This document shows, one piece after another, positions 37,320-49,548 of a DNA stretch of 64,000 nt. Origin of the DNA: Pantoea sp. Lij88 (GTDB lineage: Bacteria; Pseudomonadota; Gammaproteobacteria; Enterobacterales; Enterobacteriaceae). How positions within the stretch are numbered: position 1 is the first letter of the stretch; each line of letters begins with the position of its first letter. The notes under the pieces were generated by a model. It was not told the DNA's origin, did not search any database, and saw only the letters and a list, made by a program, of their open reading frames with translations. The stretch covers positions 1,674,001 through 1,738,000 of the forward strand of contig NZ_CP118269.1 in the NCBI RefSeq assembly GCF_030062155.1, in the 5' to 3' direction. A program made the translations under genes and the position numbers.

Positions 37320-37395
37320 CTTGCGGTTCAGGAATAACACCTGCGGCTCTCTGGCTTAACTTCCACCAACACGTTACGGACGTAAGGATATTTTT

Positions 37396-38283
37396 GTGCT
37401 GATAATTATAGGTTACCTGATTGTTTTAGGCTCCGTGTTGGGCGGATATGCGCTGGTAGGTGGCCATCTGGGCGCGCTTTATCAGCCAGCCGAATTATTA
37501 ATGATCGGCGGTGCCGGTGCCGGTGCATTTTTAGTCGGCAACAACGGTAAGTCGATTAAAAAAACCCTGAAAGCGCTGCCTAAGTTATTTCGCGGCTCCA
37601 AGTACAACAAAGCCGTTTACATGGATTTAATGGCGCTGCTTTATCGCCTGATGGCGAAGTCGCGTCAGCAGGGGATGTTATCGCTGGAACGGGATATTGA
37701 AGATCCGAGCCAGAGTGAAATTTTTGCTAATTATCCCCGCATTCTTGCCGATAAACAGTTAGTAGATTTTATTACCGACTATTTGCGCCTGATGGTGAGC
37801 GGCAACATGAACGCCTTTGAAATCGAAGCGTTGATGGATGAAGAGATTGAGACCTACGAACACGAGTGTGACGTACCAGCGCAAAGTATATCTGCAGTCG
37901 GCGATGGTCTTCCCGCTTTCGGTATCGTTGCCGCGGTAATGGGCGTGGTGCATGCGCTGGCTTCGGCCGACCGCCCGGCCGCTGAACTCGGTGCGCTGGT
38001 GGCCCATGCGATGGTGGGAACCTTCCTGGGCATTTTGCTGGCCTACGGATTCGTCTCTCCGCTGGCGTCGGTACTGCGCCAGAAGTGTGCAGAAACCACC
38101 AAGATGATGCAGTGCATCAAGGTGACCCTGCTGTCGAGCCTGAATGGATACGCGCCGCAGATTGCGGTGGAGTTTGGTCGTAAGACGCTCTACTCCGCCG
38201 AGCGCCCATCGTTCAGCGAACTGGAAGAGCACGTACGTAACGCTAAGAACCCGGCTAAACAGACTTCAGACGAGGCTTCATGA
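37396..38283 (+). CDS. motA: flagellar stator protein MotA
   Basis: 295-residue inner-membrane stator subunit forming the proton channel with MotB. Four membrane helices; the torque residues Arg90 and Glu98 and the conserved Pro173 and Pro222 are all at the E. coli positions. GTG start with AAGGA 7 bases upstream. I found no good sigma-28 promoter between the flhC terminator and motA. The motA stop overlaps the motB start by 4 bases. Confidence 0.97.
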   Translation: MLIIIGYLIVLGSVLGGYALVGGHLGALYQPAELLMIGGAGAGAFLVGNNGKSIKKTLKALPKLFRGSKYNKAVYMDLMALLYRLMAKSRQQGMLSLERDIEDPSQSEIFANYPRILADKQLVDFITDYLRLMVSGNMNAFEIEALMDEEIETYEHECDVPAQSISAVGDGLPAFGIVAAVMGVVHALASADRPAAELGALVAHAMVGTFLGILLAYGFVSPLASVLRQKCAETTKMMQCIKVTLLSSLNGYAPQIAVEFGRKTLYSAERPSFSELEEHVRNAKNPAKQTSDEAS

Positions 38284-39221
38284 AACACGGCAATCGCCCA
38301 ATTGTGCTGATCAAAAAGCGCAAACATAAAGGCCATGAAGGCAGCCACGGATCGTGGAAGATTGCCTACGCCGACTTTATGACGGCGATGATGGCCTTTT
38401 TTATGGTGATGTGGCTGCTCTCTATCGCCAACCCGCAGGAGCTGGTGCAGATAGCAGACTACTTCAAGACACCGCTTAAGGTTGCACTGACCGGCGGGGC
38501 GCGCAGCAGCGACAGCGAAAGCCCGATCCCTGGCGGCGGTGATGATCCAACGAAAAAGATTGGCGAAGTGAACAAAGTCGTCGATATGGACGCGCAGAAA
38601 CGCAAGCTGGATGAAATTCGCCTTAACCGCTTGCGTGAGAAACTCGACCAGCTGATTGAAGCGGATCCGCGCCTGAAAGCGCTGCGCCCGCATCTGATCA
38701 TCAACATGGTGGAAGAGGGGCTGCGTATCCAGATTATCGACAGCCAGAATCGCCCGATGTTTAAAACCGGTCGGGCCGAGGTGGAGCCTTATATGCGCGA
38801 TATTCTGCGTGCAATTGCGCCCATCCTTAACGACATCCCGAACCGCATCAGCCTGGCCGGACATACCGATGATTTTCAGTATGCCAACGGTGACAAAGGC
38901 TACAGCAATTGGGAACTGTCGACCGACCGCGCGAATGCCTCACGCCGTGAACTGGTCACGGGCGGCTTAGATAGCGGAAAAATTTTACGGGTGTTAGGCA
39001 TGGCCGACACCATGAGCCTGAAAAATCGTGGCGGTAATGATGCCGTTAACCGCCGCATCAGCCTGCTGGTGTTGAACCACGACACCGAAGCGGCAATAGA
39101 AAAAGAGAACGCAGAAAGTGATGCCGTCCAGATCAGCGATCCGGCGGCCATTCAACAGATTACCGCACCTGCAACACCAGGCAGCGCGGTGAATACAGCA
39201 GCCCCCTCACAGCCGAGGTGA
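38280..39221 (+). CDS. motB: flagellar stator protein MotB
   Basis: 313-residue stator subunit: one membrane helix with the proton-carrying Asp32 ([13 protein letters not shown]), a linker with the plug, and an OmpA-like peptidoglycan-binding domain (about 140-275; [13 protein letters not shown] and [10 protein letters not shown]). ATGA overlap with motA. Confidence 0.97.
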   Translation: MKHGNRPIVLIKKRKHKGHEGSHGSWKIAYADFMTAMMAFFMVMWLLSIANPQELVQIADYFKTPLKVALTGGARSSDSESPIPGGGDDPTKKIGEVNKVVDMDAQKRKLDEIRLNRLREKLDQLIEADPRLKALRPHLIINMVEEGLRIQIIDSQNRPMFKTGRAEVEPYMRDILRAIAPILNDIPNRISLAGHTDDFQYANGDKGYSNWELSTDRANASRRELVTGGLDSGKILRVLGMADTMSLKNRGGNDAVNRRISLLVLNHDTEAAIEKENAESDAVQISDPAAIQQITAPATPGSAVNTAAPSQPR

Positions 39222-39226
39222 TTCCC

Positions 39227-41215
39227 GTGAGTATGGACATCAGCGATTTTTACCAGACGTTTTTTGATGAAGCCGATGAGCTATTAGCGGATATGGAACA
39301 ACACCTGTTGGGCTTAGACCCGCAGGAGCCAGATTCGGAACAGCTTAACGCCATCTTCCGTGCCGCTCACTCCATTAAGGGTGGGGCCGGAACCTTTGGT
39401 TTTACGGTATTACAGGAAACGACTCATATCCTGGAAAACATTCTGGATGGTGCTCGTCGCGGCGAGATGCAGCTCAGCACCGACATCATCAACCTGTTTT
39501 TGGAAACCAAAGATATTATGCAGGAACAGCTCGATGCTTATAAAACCGCGCAGGAGCCTAACGCGGAGAGCTTCAAATATATCTGTGAAGCACTGCGCCA
39601 GCTGGCGCTAGAGGCCAAAGGTCTGCCGGTTGACGCACCGGCCAGTGTTGCTACTGCCAGCGCAGAGCCTGCCAGCACCAGCGGCCTGCGTGTCCGCCTG
39701 ATCGATCTCAAAGAGAAAGAAGTCGATCTGATGCTGGAAGAGATGAGCAATCTCGGCACCCTGACCAACGTGCAGAAGGGCAGCACCACGCTGGATGTCT
39801 GCATTGATGGCGTGGGCAAAGATGACATCGTGGCGGTGCTCTGCTTCGTGATCGACGAAGCGCAGATCCGCTTCCCGACCGAAGATGAAGCCGTGGACGA
39901 GCCGGCGGCTGTTGCTGCCGTCGCTGCACCGGTATTGGAAGAAGTTCACACCGCGACCGTCACCGAACTGCCAGTGGCAGCGGTGAAGCGTGAAAGTAAG
40001 CGCGCCGCAGCCCCTGCTAAAGCGAGCGAATCCACCAGCATCCGTGTGGCGGTGGAGAAGGTCGATCAGCTGATCAACCTGGTGGGCGAACTGGTGATTA
40101 CCCAGTCCATGCTCGCCCAGCGTTCCGGCGAACTCGATCCGGTGGCGCACGGCGACCTGCTGAACAGCATGGGTCAGCTGGAGCGTAACGCCCGCGATCT
40201 GCAGGAATCGGTGATGTCGATTCGTATGATGCCAATGGAATATGTCTTCAGCCGCTTCCCGCGTCTGGTGCGTGACCTGGCAAGCAAGCTCGGCAAAGAG
40301 GTCGAACTGACCCTGCTGGGCAGCTCAACCGAACTCGATAAGAGCCTGATTGAACGCATCATCGATCCCTTAACGCACCTGGTGCGTAACAGTCTTGACC
40401 ACGGTATCGAAACCCCAGAGAAACGTCTGGTGGCCGGTAAAGTGGCCACCGGTAACCTGACCCTGTCAGCGGAACATCAGGGCGGCAACATCTGCATCGA
40501 AGTTTCTGATGATGGTGCCGGTCTGAACCGTGAACGTATTCTGGCGAAAGCGCTCTCTTCCGGCCTGCCGGTTCACGAGAACATGAGCGACGAAGAAGTC
40601 GGCATGCTGATCTTCGCACCCGGCTTCTCTACGGCGGAGCAGGTGACGGATGTTTCAGGACGCGGCGTCGGTATGGACGTAGTGAAACGAAATATTCAGG
40701 AGATGGGCGGTCACGTCGAAATCGCCTCGAAGCAGGGCAAAGGCACCACCATTCGTATCCTGCTGCCGCTGACGCTGGCCATCCTTGATGGCATGTCCGT
40801 TCGCGTCGCCGATGAAGTCTTTATTCTGCCGCTGAATGCGGTGATGGAGTCGCTGCAACCGCGCGCCGAAGATCTGAAACCGATGGCCGGTGGCGAGTGC
40901 GTGCTGGAAGTGCGTGGCGAATATCTGCCGCTGGTTGAGCTGTGGAACGTCTTTGATGTGCAGGATGCCAAAACCGAAGCCACTCAGGGCATCGTCGTCA
41001 TCCTGCAAAGTGCAGGCAAACGCTATGCGCTGCTGGTCGATCAGCTGATTGGTCAACATCAGGTGGTGGTGAAGAACCTGGAAAGTAACTATCGCAAAGT
41101 GCCGGGCATCTCAGCTGCCACCATTCTTGGCGATGGTAGCGTAGCGCTGATTGTTGATGTTTCAGCACTGCAATCACTTAACCGTGAAAAACGTGTGGCT
41201 GGCGCTGCCGCCTGA
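39227..41215 (+). CDS. cheA: chemotaxis histidine kinase CheA
   Basis: 662-residue soluble kinase phosphorylating CheY and CheB. P1 domain with phospho-acceptor His48 ([10 protein letters not shown]), P2 CheY-binding (about 155-225), P3 dimerisation (about 260-330), P4 ATPase ([34 protein letters not shown]) and P5 coupling (about 510-645). GTG 39227 follows GAGG and matches the E. coli GTG-Ser-Met start; GTG 39218 is also in frame. Met98, the start of the short CheA form in E. coli, is conserved but its ribosome site is weak here. Confidence 0.96.
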   Translation: MSMDISDFYQTFFDEADELLADMEQHLLGLDPQEPDSEQLNAIFRAAHSIKGGAGTFGFTVLQETTHILENILDGARRGEMQLSTDIINLFLETKDIMQEQLDAYKTAQEPNAESFKYICEALRQLALEAKGLPVDAPASVATASAEPASTSGLRVRLIDLKEKEVDLMLEEMSNLGTLTNVQKGSTTLDVCIDGVGKDDIVAVLCFVIDEAQIRFPTEDEAVDEPAAVAAVAAPVLEEVHTATVTELPVAAVKRESKRAAAPAKASESTSIRVAVEKVDQLINLVGELVITQSMLAQRSGELDPVAHGDLLNSMGQLERNARDLQESVMSIRMMPMEYVFSRFPRLVRDLASKLGKEVELTLLGSSTELDKSLIERIIDPLTHLVRNSLDHGIETPEKRLVAGKVATGNLTLSAEHQGGNICIEVSDDGAGLNRERILAKALSSGLPVHENMSDEEVGMLIFAPGFSTAEQVTDVSGRGVGMDVVKRNIQEMGGHVEIASKQGKGTTIRILLPLTLAILDGMSVRVADEVFILPLNAVMESLQPRAEDLKPMAGGECVLEVRGEYLPLVELWNVFDVQDAKTEATQGIVVILQSAGKRYALLVDQLIGQHQVVVKNLESNYRKVPGISAATILGDGSVALIVDVSALQSLNREKRVAGAAA

Positions 41216-41238
41216 TTGATAACGAAAGGGTAAATAAC

Positions 41239-41736
41239 ATGAATGGAATGGCAACCGTGACAAAAATCGCTGGCGAAACCGTCGGTCAGGAGTTTCTGGT
41301 CTTCACGCTGGGCGACGAAGAGTACGGCATCGATATCCTCAAAGTTCAGGAAATTCGCGGTTACGATCAGGTAACACGTATTGCGAATACCCCTGAATTC
41401 ATCCGCGGTGTCACTAACCTGCGTGGCGTTATCGTGCCGATTATCGATCTGCGTGTGAAGTTTGCGCAGCCCGATGTTGAGTACAATGAAAACACCGTGG
41501 TTATCGTGCTGAATCTGGAAAACCGTGTGGTTGGTATCGTGGTTGACGGCGTCTCTGACGTGCTGTCGCTGACGCAGGATCAGATCCGTCCTTCACCGGA
41601 GTTCGCTGTGACCATGTCTACCGAGTATATGACTGGTCTGGGTGCTCTGGGCGATCGCATGCTGATTCTGGTCGACATCGAGAAGCTGCTGAGCAGCGAC
41701 GAGATGGCGCTGGTTGATAACCTGCGTAGCGCATAA
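41239..41736 (+). CDS. cheW: chemotaxis coupling protein CheW
   Basis: 165-residue SH3-like adaptor linking receptors to Che[28 protein letters not shown] and [13 protein letters not shown] are essentially identical to E. coli. It lies 23 bases after cheA with AAAGG before the ATG. Confidence 0.97.
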   Translation: MNGMATVTKIAGETVGQEFLVFTLGDEEYGIDILKVQEIRGYDQVTRIANTPEFIRGVTNLRGVIVPIIDLRVKFAQPDVEYNENTVVIVLNLENRVVGIVVDGVSDVLSLTQDQIRPSPEFAVTMSTEYMTGLGALGDRMLILVDIEKLLSSDEMALVDNLRSA

Positions 41737-41746
41737 TCGAATCATT

Positions 41747-41771
41747 ACGGGCCGGTTCTGGCTGGCCCGTG
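41747..41771 (+). terminator. hairpin after cheW
   Basis: ACGGGCCGG-TTCTGG-CTGGCCCGT just after the cheW stop, with no clear T-run; possible terminator or processing site closing the mot-che transcript. Confidence 0.5.
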
Positions 41772-41828
41772 ATAGTTCCACTGAGTAATAATTTCTTTTA
41801 AATCATATAATAAAGCCTCGTCTCCCCC

Positions 41829-41855
41829 TAATTTCCTGCTTTTACCTGCCGATAA
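41829..41855 (+). promoter_or_regulatory. sigma-28-type promoter of the first chemoreceptor gene
   Basis: Perfect -10 GCCGATAA (41848-41855) with a poor -35 (TAATTTCC) at exact 11-base spacing, 45 bases before the ATG. Confidence 0.65.
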
Positions 41856-41899
41856 TCCCTGAGTCACTTTTTAATTACCTACTTTGTTCAGGGTTACTC

Positions 41900-43570
41900 A
41901 TGTTTACGAAAATCCGTGTTGTCACCAGCCTGCTGCTGGTGTTGCTGGTGTTTGGTCTGTTACAGGCCTTATCCGGCTCCATCTTTTACTCCGCATTAAG
42001 CCACGATAAGCAAAGCTTCGCCGTTTCCCAGCTGGCGATGCAGAATACGCAGTCACTCAATGACGCTTATATGAGCCTTAACCAGAGCCGCGTCCTGCTG
42101 ACCCGCATTCAGCTGCGTATCGCCACCAGTAAACTGGATGGTAAAACGCCCGATGTCGCCTCGCTGTTTGAAGACAGTCAGCGCTTCCAGCAGGCGGCAG
42201 CGGGTTTCTACAAGACGTTCAAAGAGACGCCAGATACCCCAGGACAGGATGCGGAACTTAACAACCAGCTCGACCAGCGCTTCGGCGACTATTCGGGTGC
42301 GCTGAATAGCCTGCAGAGTGCGCTTCAGGTCAATGATATGGCGGCAGCCGCAAAAGCCCCGGTGGCACCGAGCCAGAGTGCATTTTTAACGTTGTATCGT
42401 GAGTGGCGCGCCGATCAGAGTCACCTGAGCACGCTGGGCGTGGCAGAGAACAGCAGTGCTTACAGCCGTATGATGTGGATCCTCTCCACCATCATGGCCG
42501 CCGTGGTTGCGGTGATCGTGCTCTGCTGGTTTGGCCTGCGCAAAATCGTGATGACGCCGCTGAACAGCAGCATCAATCATATTCAGCACATCGCCCAGGG
42601 CGATCTGACCCAGCCGATCGTGGTAGAAGGGCGCAACGAGATGACCCAGCTTGCGGCCAGCCTGCATGACATGCAGCAGTCTCTGGTGCGCACCGTAACT
42701 AACGTGCGTGAAGGATCGGATGCGATCTTTACCGGCGCCAGTGAGATCTCTGCCGGGAACAATGACCTCTCTGCCCGCACCGAACAGCAGGCGGCCTCAC
42801 TGGAGCAGACGGCGGCCAGCATGGAGCAGCTGACTGCTACCGTGAAGCAGAACGCCGAAAACGCCCGCCAGGCCTCACAGCTGGCACTCAGCGCCTCCGA
42901 AACCGCAGAAAAAGGCGGCAACGTGGTGGCTGGCGTGGTGAAAACCATGAGCGAAATCGCCGGCAGCTCGAAGAAGATTGCCGATATCACCAGCGTGATT
43001 GATGGCATCGCATTCCAGACCAACATCCTGGCGCTGAATGCGGCGGTTGAAGCGGCGCGTGCCGGTGAACAGGGCCGTGGATTTGCAGTGGTCGCGGGCG
43101 AGGTGCGTAATCTGGCACAGCGCAGCGCCCAGGCAGCCAAAGAGATCAAAGGACTGATTGATGACTCCGTGAACCGGGTCAATGTGGGTTCGCAGCTGGT
43201 CGGCACCGCCGGGGAAACCATGAGCGATATCGTCAGTGCAGTTACGCGCGTCACCGACATCATGGGCGAAATTGCCTCGGCGTCGGATGAGCAGAGCCGT
43301 GGCATCGATCAGGTCGGTCAGGCGGTCACCGAGATGGATCGCGTGACCCAGCAGAACGCCTCGCTGGTGGAGGAGTCCGCTGCGGCGGCCGCTTCGCTGG
43401 AAGATCAGGCCAGCCGGTTAAGCCAGGCCGTGTCAGTGTTCAGAGTCAAACGTGAAGCCAGGCAGACGCTGACAAAGCATCTGCCGATTGCTGCGCCCGC
43501 CACGGCGGCGCTGGCACCCCGCAAAGCCCTGACCGCCCCGGTCAGTGATACGCACTGGGAAACCTTCTGA
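41900..43570 (+). CDS. methyl-accepting chemotaxis protein 1
   Basis: 556-residue class I receptor: membrane helix (about 7-30), four-helix periplasmic ligand domain, second membrane helix (about 188-210), HAMP (about 212-265), and a cytoplasmic coiled coil with the hairpin tip ([21 protein letters not shown]). It ends in HWETF, the CheR/CheB docking pentapeptide. The segment corresponding to the Tar/Tsr ligand arginines reads NQSRVLLTRIQLRIATS, so an amino-acid ligand is plausible but not assigned. First of three adjacent receptors. Confidence 0.9.
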   Translation: MFTKIRVVTSLLLVLLVFGLLQALSGSIFYSALSHDKQSFAVSQLAMQNTQSLNDAYMSLNQSRVLLTRIQLRIATSKLDGKTPDVASLFEDSQRFQQAAAGFYKTFKETPDTPGQDAELNNQLDQRFGDYSGALNSLQSALQVNDMAAAAKAPVAPSQSAFLTLYREWRADQSHLSTLGVAENSSAYSRMMWILSTIMAAVVAVIVLCWFGLRKIVMTPLNSSINHIQHIAQGDLTQPIVVEGRNEMTQLAASLHDMQQSLVRTVTNVREGSDAIFTGASEISAGNNDLSARTEQQAASLEQTAASMEQLTATVKQNAENARQASQLALSASETAEKGGNVVAGVVKTMSEIAGSSKKIADITSVIDGIAFQTNILALNAAVEAARAGEQGRGFAVVAGEVRNLAQRSAQAAKEIKGLIDDSVNRVNVGSQLVGTAGETMSDIVSAVTRVTDIMGEIASASDEQSRGIDQVGQAVTEMDRVTQQNASLVEESAAAAASLEDQASRLSQAVSVFRVKREARQTLTKHLPIAAPATAALAPRKALTAPVSDTHWETF

Positions 43571-43575
43571 TGTAA

Positions 43576-43603
43576 AGCTGCGCATCCTGCGGGATGCGCA
43601 GCT
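43576..43603 (+). terminator. hairpin after chemoreceptor 1
   Basis: Perfect 12-base stem AGCTGCGCATCC/GGATGCGCAGCT with a TGCG loop, followed by ACCCCCTTTATT; likely terminator or attenuator. Confidence 0.65.
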
Positions 43604-43700
43604 ACCCCCTTTATTCCTCTGCTTAAAGCCAAACTCAGCAGCTCCTGCTGATAAAATTAATTACAAAAGCCACTTCTCTCCTGAAAGCGCCGAAAAGCGT

Positions 43701-43727
43701 TAATTAATCCCGAAAACCCGCCGATAT
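43701..43727 (+). promoter_or_regulatory. sigma-28-type promoter of the second chemoreceptor gene
   Basis: -10 GCCGATAT at 43720-43727 with TAATTAAT 11 bases upstream; partial match in the correct position. Confidence 0.55.
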
Positions 43728-43763
43728 AGCCGCTGCACCTAAATTAACCTGCAGGGGAACATG

Positions 43764-45326
43764 ATGTTAAAAAAAATAAAAGTGGTGACCAGTTTAATCG
43801 CAGTCCTGGTTATCTTTGGCGCGCTCCAGTTAGTCGCTGGCAGCCTTTTCTGGTCAGCTCTCAATAAAGACAAAGAGTCCTTCGCGCTGTCGCAGGTCTC
43901 TAACCGCAATGTCACCGAGATGACTGACGCCTATATTTCACTGAATAACAGCCGCACCACGCTGAACCGCGGCATGCTGCGCTTACAGACCAGCATGGCA
44001 TCGCAGATGAACGGCGGTCAGCTTGATGAGCTGATCAATAAAGCCAATAAGCAGCTGGTGGAAGCCGATCGCCACTACAAAATCTATTACCATTTGCCTA
44101 CCACGCCCGGTCTTGATGAGAAGCTGGGCGACAAGCTGGAAGCCGACTACACCAATTACGAAAACGGCCTGAAAGCGATGGTAAAAAGTCTACAGGCTCG
44201 CGACCTGGAAGGCATGTTCAAACAGAACATTGAGCAGAAGCAGGTGGCGATGCAGGGCAGCTATGACAAATGGCGCGCACTTCAGACTGCACTTTCCGAT
44301 CAGGGCATGGAAAAGAATCAGAAAGCCTTCACCCAGATGATGTGGCTGCTGGCCACCATTGGCGTTGTAGTGCTCGCGGTGATTATTACCTGCTGGTTTG
44401 GCCTGCGTCAGGTGCTGATTCAGCCGCTGCAACAGCTGCTGGCACAGATTCGCGCTATCGCCTCTGGCGATTTGACCCAGCCAATTGTGGTTGAGGGTCG
44501 TAATGAAATGAGCCAGCTGGCGGCAGGCATCCACGAGATGCAGCAGTCGCTGGTGATGACTGTCGGTAATGTGCGTGACGGCTCTGATGCCATCTTCACC
44601 GGTGCCAGCGAAATCGCCGCCGGCAATAACGACCTTTCATCCCGTACCGAAGAGCAGGCCGCCTCACTGGAGCAGACCGCAGCCAGCATGGAGCAGCTCA
44701 CCGCCACGGTGAAGCAGAACGCTGATAACGCCCGTCAGGCGTCGCAGCTGGCGCTGACCGCCTCCGAAACCGCGCAGCAGGGCGGTAAAGTGGTCAATGG
44801 CGTCGTCACGACCATGAAAGAGATCGCCGGTAGCTCGAAGAAAATCGCTGACATCATCAGCGTCATCGACGGCATCGCTTTCCAGACCAACATCCTGGCG
44901 CTGAATGCGGCGGTTGAAGCGGCCCGTGCCGGTGAACAGGGTCGTGGTTTTGCGGTGGTTGCCGGTGAAGTGCGCAGTCTGGCACAGCGCAGCGCTCAGG
45001 CCGCCAAAGAGATCAAAGGCCTGATTGAAGACTCCGTCTCACGCGTCAACAGCGGTTCACTGCAGGTTGAAAGCGCCGGCAGCACCATGAATGAGATCGT
45101 GGGCGCGGTGACCCGCGTGACCGACATCATGGGTGAAATCGCGTCGGCGTCCGATGAGCAGAGCCGCGGTATTGAGCAGGTCGGTGTGGCTGTGACTGAG
45201 ATGGATCGTGTAACCCAGCAGAACGCCTCACTGGTTGAGGAGTCTGCCGCCGCTGCCGCTGCACTGGAGCAGCAGGCCAGCGTACTGACCCAGGCCGTCT
45301 CCGTTTTCAAAATTTCCCGCGCCTGA
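43764..45326 (+). CDS. methyl-accepting chemotaxis protein 2 (no docking pentapeptide)
   Basis: 520-residue receptor with the same architecture as its neighbours: membrane helix, four-helix periplasmic domain, second helix (about 192-213), HAMP and conserved signalling tip. It stops right after the coiled coil (VFKISRA) and has no NWETF-type tail, so it would depend on the other receptors for efficient methylation, as Tap and Trg do in E. coli. ATG 43761 is also in frame; 43764 is better spaced from AGGGG. The ligand is unknown. Confidence 0.88.
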   Translation: MLKKIKVVTSLIAVLVIFGALQLVAGSLFWSALNKDKESFALSQVSNRNVTEMTDAYISLNNSRTTLNRGMLRLQTSMASQMNGGQLDELINKANKQLVEADRHYKIYYHLPTTPGLDEKLGDKLEADYTNYENGLKAMVKSLQARDLEGMFKQNIEQKQVAMQGSYDKWRALQTALSDQGMEKNQKAFTQMMWLLATIGVVVLAVIITCWFGLRQVLIQPLQQLLAQIRAIASGDLTQPIVVEGRNEMSQLAAGIHEMQQSLVMTVGNVRDGSDAIFTGASEIAAGNNDLSSRTEEQAASLEQTAASMEQLTATVKQNADNARQASQLALTASETAQQGGKVVNGVVTTMKEIAGSSKKIADIISVIDGIAFQTNILALNAAVEAARAGEQGRGFAVVAGEVRSLAQRSAQAAKEIKGLIEDSVSRVNSGSLQVESAGSTMNEIVGAVTRVTDIMGEIASASDEQSRGIEQVGVAVTEMDRVTQQNASLVEESAAAAAALEQQASVLTQAVSVFKISRA

Positions 45327-45372
45327 TTTCCCGCCTTTCACCCTGGCGGCGGCGTAAAGCCGCTGCCATGCA

Positions 45373-45399
45373 TAAAGTTCCCCCCGACTCCGCCGATAA
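45373..45399 (+). promoter_or_regulatory. sigma-28 promoter of the third chemoreceptor gene
   Basis: TAAAGTTC-N11-GCCGATAA: one mismatch to consensus, 33 bases before the start. The best class III promoter in the window. Confidence 0.9.
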
Positions 45400-45431
45400 A
45401 TAAACACGAATCGCTAACCAATGAGGTGTTT

Positions 45432-47108
45432 ATGTTTAGTCGTGTACGAGTCGTTTCCGGCCTGCTGTGTGTGCTGGCGCTGTTTGCGCTGCTGCAGCTT
45501 TTTTCGGGCGGAATGTTTTTCAAAACTGTCAGTTCAGATAAAGAGAATTTTGCCTACAACCAGCGCCTGAATACATTGCAACAGGCGATGGGCACCTCAT
45601 GGGTTTCGCTTGTTCAGGCGCGCAACACCCTTAACCGCGCCGGTATTCGTTTTCTCCAGGATGCACAGATGTCGGGTTCGGGTGCCAGCGTAAAAGAGCT
45701 GGTCGCACTGGCGGGCCAGGAGCTGAAAGAAGCCGAAGTCAACTATCAGATCTTTAACGATAACCTGTCTGAAAAAGGCAAAACCGCTGAGAACGTCCTG
45801 ACGTTACAGGCGAACTACAAGGCCTACCACGATGCACTGGCGGAGCTGATGGTGTTCTTCACCAACGGCAACTTCAAAGGTTTTGTGGATCAGCCAACGC
45901 AGAGTTTCCAGGACAAGTTCCAGAAAGATTACAGCGCCTGGCTTGAGCACAACAAAGTGCTGGCACAGCAGGGCGTGGAAGCCAACCAGCAGGCGTACAG
46001 CCGCTCCATCACCATCGTCATCGCCACGCTGGCCGTGACGTTACTGATGATTATCCTGGTGTGGAACGTCATGCGTTCCGTGCTTATTCGCCCACTGCGT
46101 CAGAGCATTGAGCATATCCAGCACATTGCACGCGGCGATCTGACCCAGCCGGTTGAGATTAACGTGCGAAACGAAATCGGTGAGTTACTGACCTCGCTGC
46201 AGCACATGCAGCAGGAACTGGTGCGCACCGTGCGGACTGTGCGTGACGGCTCTGATGCCATTTATACCGGTGCCAGCGAAATCTCCATCGGCAATAACGA
46301 TCTCTCTTCACGAACCGAACAGCAGGCCGCCTCGCTGGAGCAGACCGCTGCCAGCATGGAGCAGCTCACCGCAACCGTGAAGCAGAATGCTGAAAACGCC
46401 CGTCAGGCGTCGAAGCTGGCGCTGACCGCCTCTGAAACCGCGCAGCAGGGCGGTAAAGTGGTGGATGGCGTCGTCACCACCATGAAAGAGATTGCGGGCA
46501 GCTCGAAGAAGATTGCCGATATCACCAGTGTGATCGATGGCATCGCCTTCCAGACCAACATCCTGGCACTGAACGCGGCGGTTGAAGCGGCGCGTGCCGG
46601 TGAACAGGGTCGCGGTTTTGCGGTGGTTGCCGGGGAAGTGCGCAGCCTGGCGCAGCGTAGCGCTCAGGCCGCGAAAGAGATCAAAGGTCTGATCGAAGAT
46701 TCGGTTAGCCGCGTTAATACCGGCTCGGTGCTGGTAGAGAGCGCCGGTGACACCATGAGCAACATCGTCAGCGCCGTGACACGCGTGACTGACATCATGG
46801 GTGAGATCGCCTCTGCATCCGACGAACAGAGCCGTGGCATTGACCAGGTGGGCCTTGCGGTGACCGAGATGGATCGCGTCACACAGCAGAACGCCTCACT
46901 GGTCGAAGAGTCAGCCGCAGCGGCTGCAGCGCTCGAAGATCAGGCAAGTCACTTAAAACAAGCGGTTTCAGTGTTCAATATTGGTAAAGAATTTGTCGCT
47001 CAGGCCGTTAACAAGACAACGGCGATGAAAACTCTCCAGTCAGAAGCACCGTTAGCCGTTGGTCGTCCGGCTGCTGCACGCAGCGACGACAACTGGGAAA
47101 CCTTTTAA
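45432..47108 (+). CDS. methyl-accepting chemotaxis protein 3, Tsr-like
   Basis: 558-residue class I receptor. The ligand domain carries [13 protein letters not shown] and [11 protein letters not shown], matching the serine-binding segments of E. coli Tsr ([23 protein letters not shown]), including the Arg/Asn set around residues 64-73. Serine sensing is therefore likely. HAMP and signalling domain are standard; it ends DNWETF with the docking pentapeptide. ATG 45432 follows GAGG; GTG 45426 lies within that site. Confidence 0.9.
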   Translation: MFSRVRVVSGLLCVLALFALLQLFSGGMFFKTVSSDKENFAYNQRLNTLQQAMGTSWVSLVQARNTLNRAGIRFLQDAQMSGSGASVKELVALAGQELKEAEVNYQIFNDNLSEKGKTAENVLTLQANYKAYHDALAELMVFFTNGNFKGFVDQPTQSFQDKFQKDYSAWLEHNKVLAQQGVEANQQAYSRSITIVIATLAVTLLMIILVWNVMRSVLIRPLRQSIEHIQHIARGDLTQPVEINVRNEIGELLTSLQHMQQELVRTVRTVRDGSDAIYTGASEISIGNNDLSSRTEQQAASLEQTAASMEQLTATVKQNAENARQASKLALTASETAQQGGKVVDGVVTTMKEIAGSSKKIADITSVIDGIAFQTNILALNAAVEAARAGEQGRGFAVVAGEVRSLAQRSAQAAKEIKGLIEDSVSRVNTGSVLVESAGDTMSNIVSAVTRVTDIMGEIASASDEQSRGIDQVGLAVTEMDRVTQQNASLVEESAAAAAALEDQASHLKQAVSVFNIGKEFVAQAVNKTTAMKTLQSEAPLAVGRPAAARSDDNWETF

Positions 47109-47188
47109 TCGCCCGTGGCCCGGTCGCCGTTAAGCCGCCGGGCATCGCAGCAGAAAAATAATGTATTCAGTTCGGGCCAGGTGCAGAG

Positions 47189-48061
47189 ATGAAAAAATCG
47201 ACAATTTTAGATCAAAGTGAGACGACAACGCTGCTGTCGCAGATGGTGCAGCGTTTACCGCTCTCCGATACGCATTTTCGTCGTATCAGCCAGCTGATCT
47301 ATCAGCGTGCCGGTATCGTACTGGCCGACCACAAGCGTGAGATGGTTTACAACCGTCTGGTTCGACGCCTGCGTACGCTGAACATCGATGATTTCGGTCG
47401 CTACCTGGCGCTGCTGGAGTCCGATCCGAACAGTGCTGAGTGGCAGGCGTTTATCAACGCCCTGACCACGAACCTGACCGCGTTCTTCCGCGAAGCGCAT
47501 CACTTCCCGATTCTGGCGGAGCATGCACGTAAGCGTCAGGGCAATTTCAGCGTCTGGAGTACCGCAGCGTCAACCGGCGAAGAGCCTTATTCGATCGCTA
47601 TGACGCTGGCGGAAGCGCTGGGCACCGGACCGGGGAAGTTCCAGGTTCATGCCAGCGATATCGACACCCAGGTGCTGGAAAAAGCGGTGGCGGGTGTGTA
47701 TCGCCAGGAAGAGCTGCGCACGCTGTCACCCGCGCAAATGCAGCGCTACTTCCTGCGCGGCACCGGTCCTCATGCCGGCATGGTGCGGGCGCGTCCTGAG
47801 CTGACCAACATGGTCACGTACGCGCAGCTTAACCTGCTGGCCAATGACTGGGCGCTGCCGGGTCAGTTCGACGCAATTTTCTGTCGCAATGTGATGATCT
47901 ATTTCGATAAAGAGACGCAGGAGAAGATTCTGCGTCGGTTTGTCCCACTGCTGAAGCCGGGCGGCATCCTGTTCGCCGGGCACTCAGAAAACTTCAGTCA
48001 GATCAGTAAAGAGTTCTGGCTGCGCGGGCAAACCGTCTATGGACTGACGAAGGAAAGATGA
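47189..48061 (+). CDS. cheR: chemoreceptor glutamate methyltransferase CheR
   Basis: 290-residue SAM-dependent methylase of receptor Glu residues. N-terminal helical domain with [17 protein letters not shown] [16 protein letters not shown]-binding [16 protein letters not shown] near residue 120-135 and [13 protein letters not shown]. Follows the third receptor by 80 bases containing a GCCCGG/CCGGGC hairpin. It overlaps cheB. Confidence 0.96.
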   Translation: MKKSTILDQSETTTLLSQMVQRLPLSDTHFRRISQLIYQRAGIVLADHKREMVYNRLVRRLRTLNIDDFGRYLALLESDPNSAEWQAFINALTTNLTAFFREAHHFPILAEHARKRQGNFSVWSTAASTGEEPYSIAMTLAEALGTGPGKFQVHASDIDTQVLEKAVAGVYRQEELRTLSPAQMQRYFLRGTGPHAGMVRARPELTNMVTYAQLNLLANDWALPGQFDAIFCRNVMIYFDKETQEKILRRFVPLLKPGGILFAGHSENFSQISKEFWLRGQTVYGLTKER

Positions 48062-49110
48062 TGAGCAAAATCACCGTGATGTGCGTAGATGACTCTGCGC
48101 TGATGCGGCAGTTGATGACAGAGATCATCAACAGCCATCCGGATATGGAGATGGTCGCTACGGCGCCCGATCCGCTGGTCGCCCGCGATTTGATTAAGCA
48201 GTTCAATCCGCAGGTGCTGACGCTGGATGTGGAAATGCCGCGCATGGATGGCCTCGATTTCCTCGAAAAACTGATGCGGTTACGGCCAATGCCGGTGGTG
48301 ATGGTTTCATCGCTGACCGGGAAAGGCTCCGAAATCACCCTGCGCGCGTTGGAACTGGGGGCGGTGGATTTTGTCACCAAACCCCAGCTCGGTATCCGCG
48401 AAGGGATGCTGGCTTACAGCCAGATGATTGGTGACAAAATTCGTGCCGCTTCCCGTGCCCGTCTGCACAACCGTGCAGCGATGCCGGTGCCCGCGACACT
48501 GAAAGCGGGTCCGCTGCTGAGTAGTGAGAAGCTGATTGCGATTGGCTCCTCGACGGGCGGAACCGAGGCGATTCGCCATGTGCTGCAGCCATTACCGGCG
48601 ACCAGCCCGGCACTGCTGATTACTCAGCATATGCCACCAGGCTTTACCCGCTCCTTCGCCGAGCGTCTGAACAAGCTGTGTCAGATCACGGTGAAAGAAG
48701 CCGAAGATGGTGAGCGTATTCTGCCGGGGCACGCCTACATCGCGCCAGGCGCAATGCACATGGAGCTGGCCCGAAGTGGTGCCAACTATGTGGTGAAACT
48801 GAATGAAGGGCCACCGGTTAACCGGCACAAACCCTCTGTGGATGTGCTGTTTAAATCAGTGGCAACGTACGCAGGACGAAATGCGGTAGGGGTCATCCTT
48901 ACCGGAATGGGCAACGACGGTGCGGCCGGGATGCTGGAAATGCACCGGGCAGGTGCCTGGACTATCGCCCAGAACGAAGCCAGCTGTGTGGTATTTGGCA
49001 TGCCGCGTGAGGCCATCGCCACAGGCGGCGTGAGCGAAGTCGTAGATTTAAGCAACATCAGCCAGCACATGCTGGCGAAAATTAGCGCCGGACAGGCATT
49101 GCGTATTTAA
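48061..49110 (+). CDS. cheB: chemotaxis response regulator/methylesterase CheB
   Basis: 349-residue enzyme: receiver domain with Asp56 ([11 protein letters not shown]) and a C-terminal methylesterase/deamidase with catalytic Ser in [10 protein letters not shown] (near 164), His in [10 protein letters not shown] and Asp in [10 protein letters not shown]. Start taken as the second of two ATGs, which overlaps the cheR stop by one base and matches E. coli; AAGGA is 6 bases upstream. Confidence 0.96.
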   Translation: MSKITVMCVDDSALMRQLMTEIINSHPDMEMVATAPDPLVARDLIKQFNPQVLTLDVEMPRMDGLDFLEKLMRLRPMPVVMVSSLTGKGSEITLRALELGAVDFVTKPQLGIREGMLAYSQMIGDKIRAASRARLHNRAAMPVPATLKAGPLLSSEKLIAIGSSTGGTEAIRHVLQPLPATSPALLITQHMPPGFTRSFAERLNKLCQITVKEAEDGERILPGHAYIAPGAMHMELARSGANYVVKLNEGPPVNRHKPSVDVLFKSVATYAGRNAVGVILTGMGNDGAAGMLEMHRAGAWTIAQNEASCVVFGMPREAIATGGVSEVVDLSNISQHMLAKISAGQALRI

Positions 49111-49149
49111 CAGGCCCGTCCCGCCGGGCGAGACAACTCAGGAGTAGAT

Positions 49150-49539
<390 letters not shown>

Positions 49540-49548
49540 GGGGATGTG

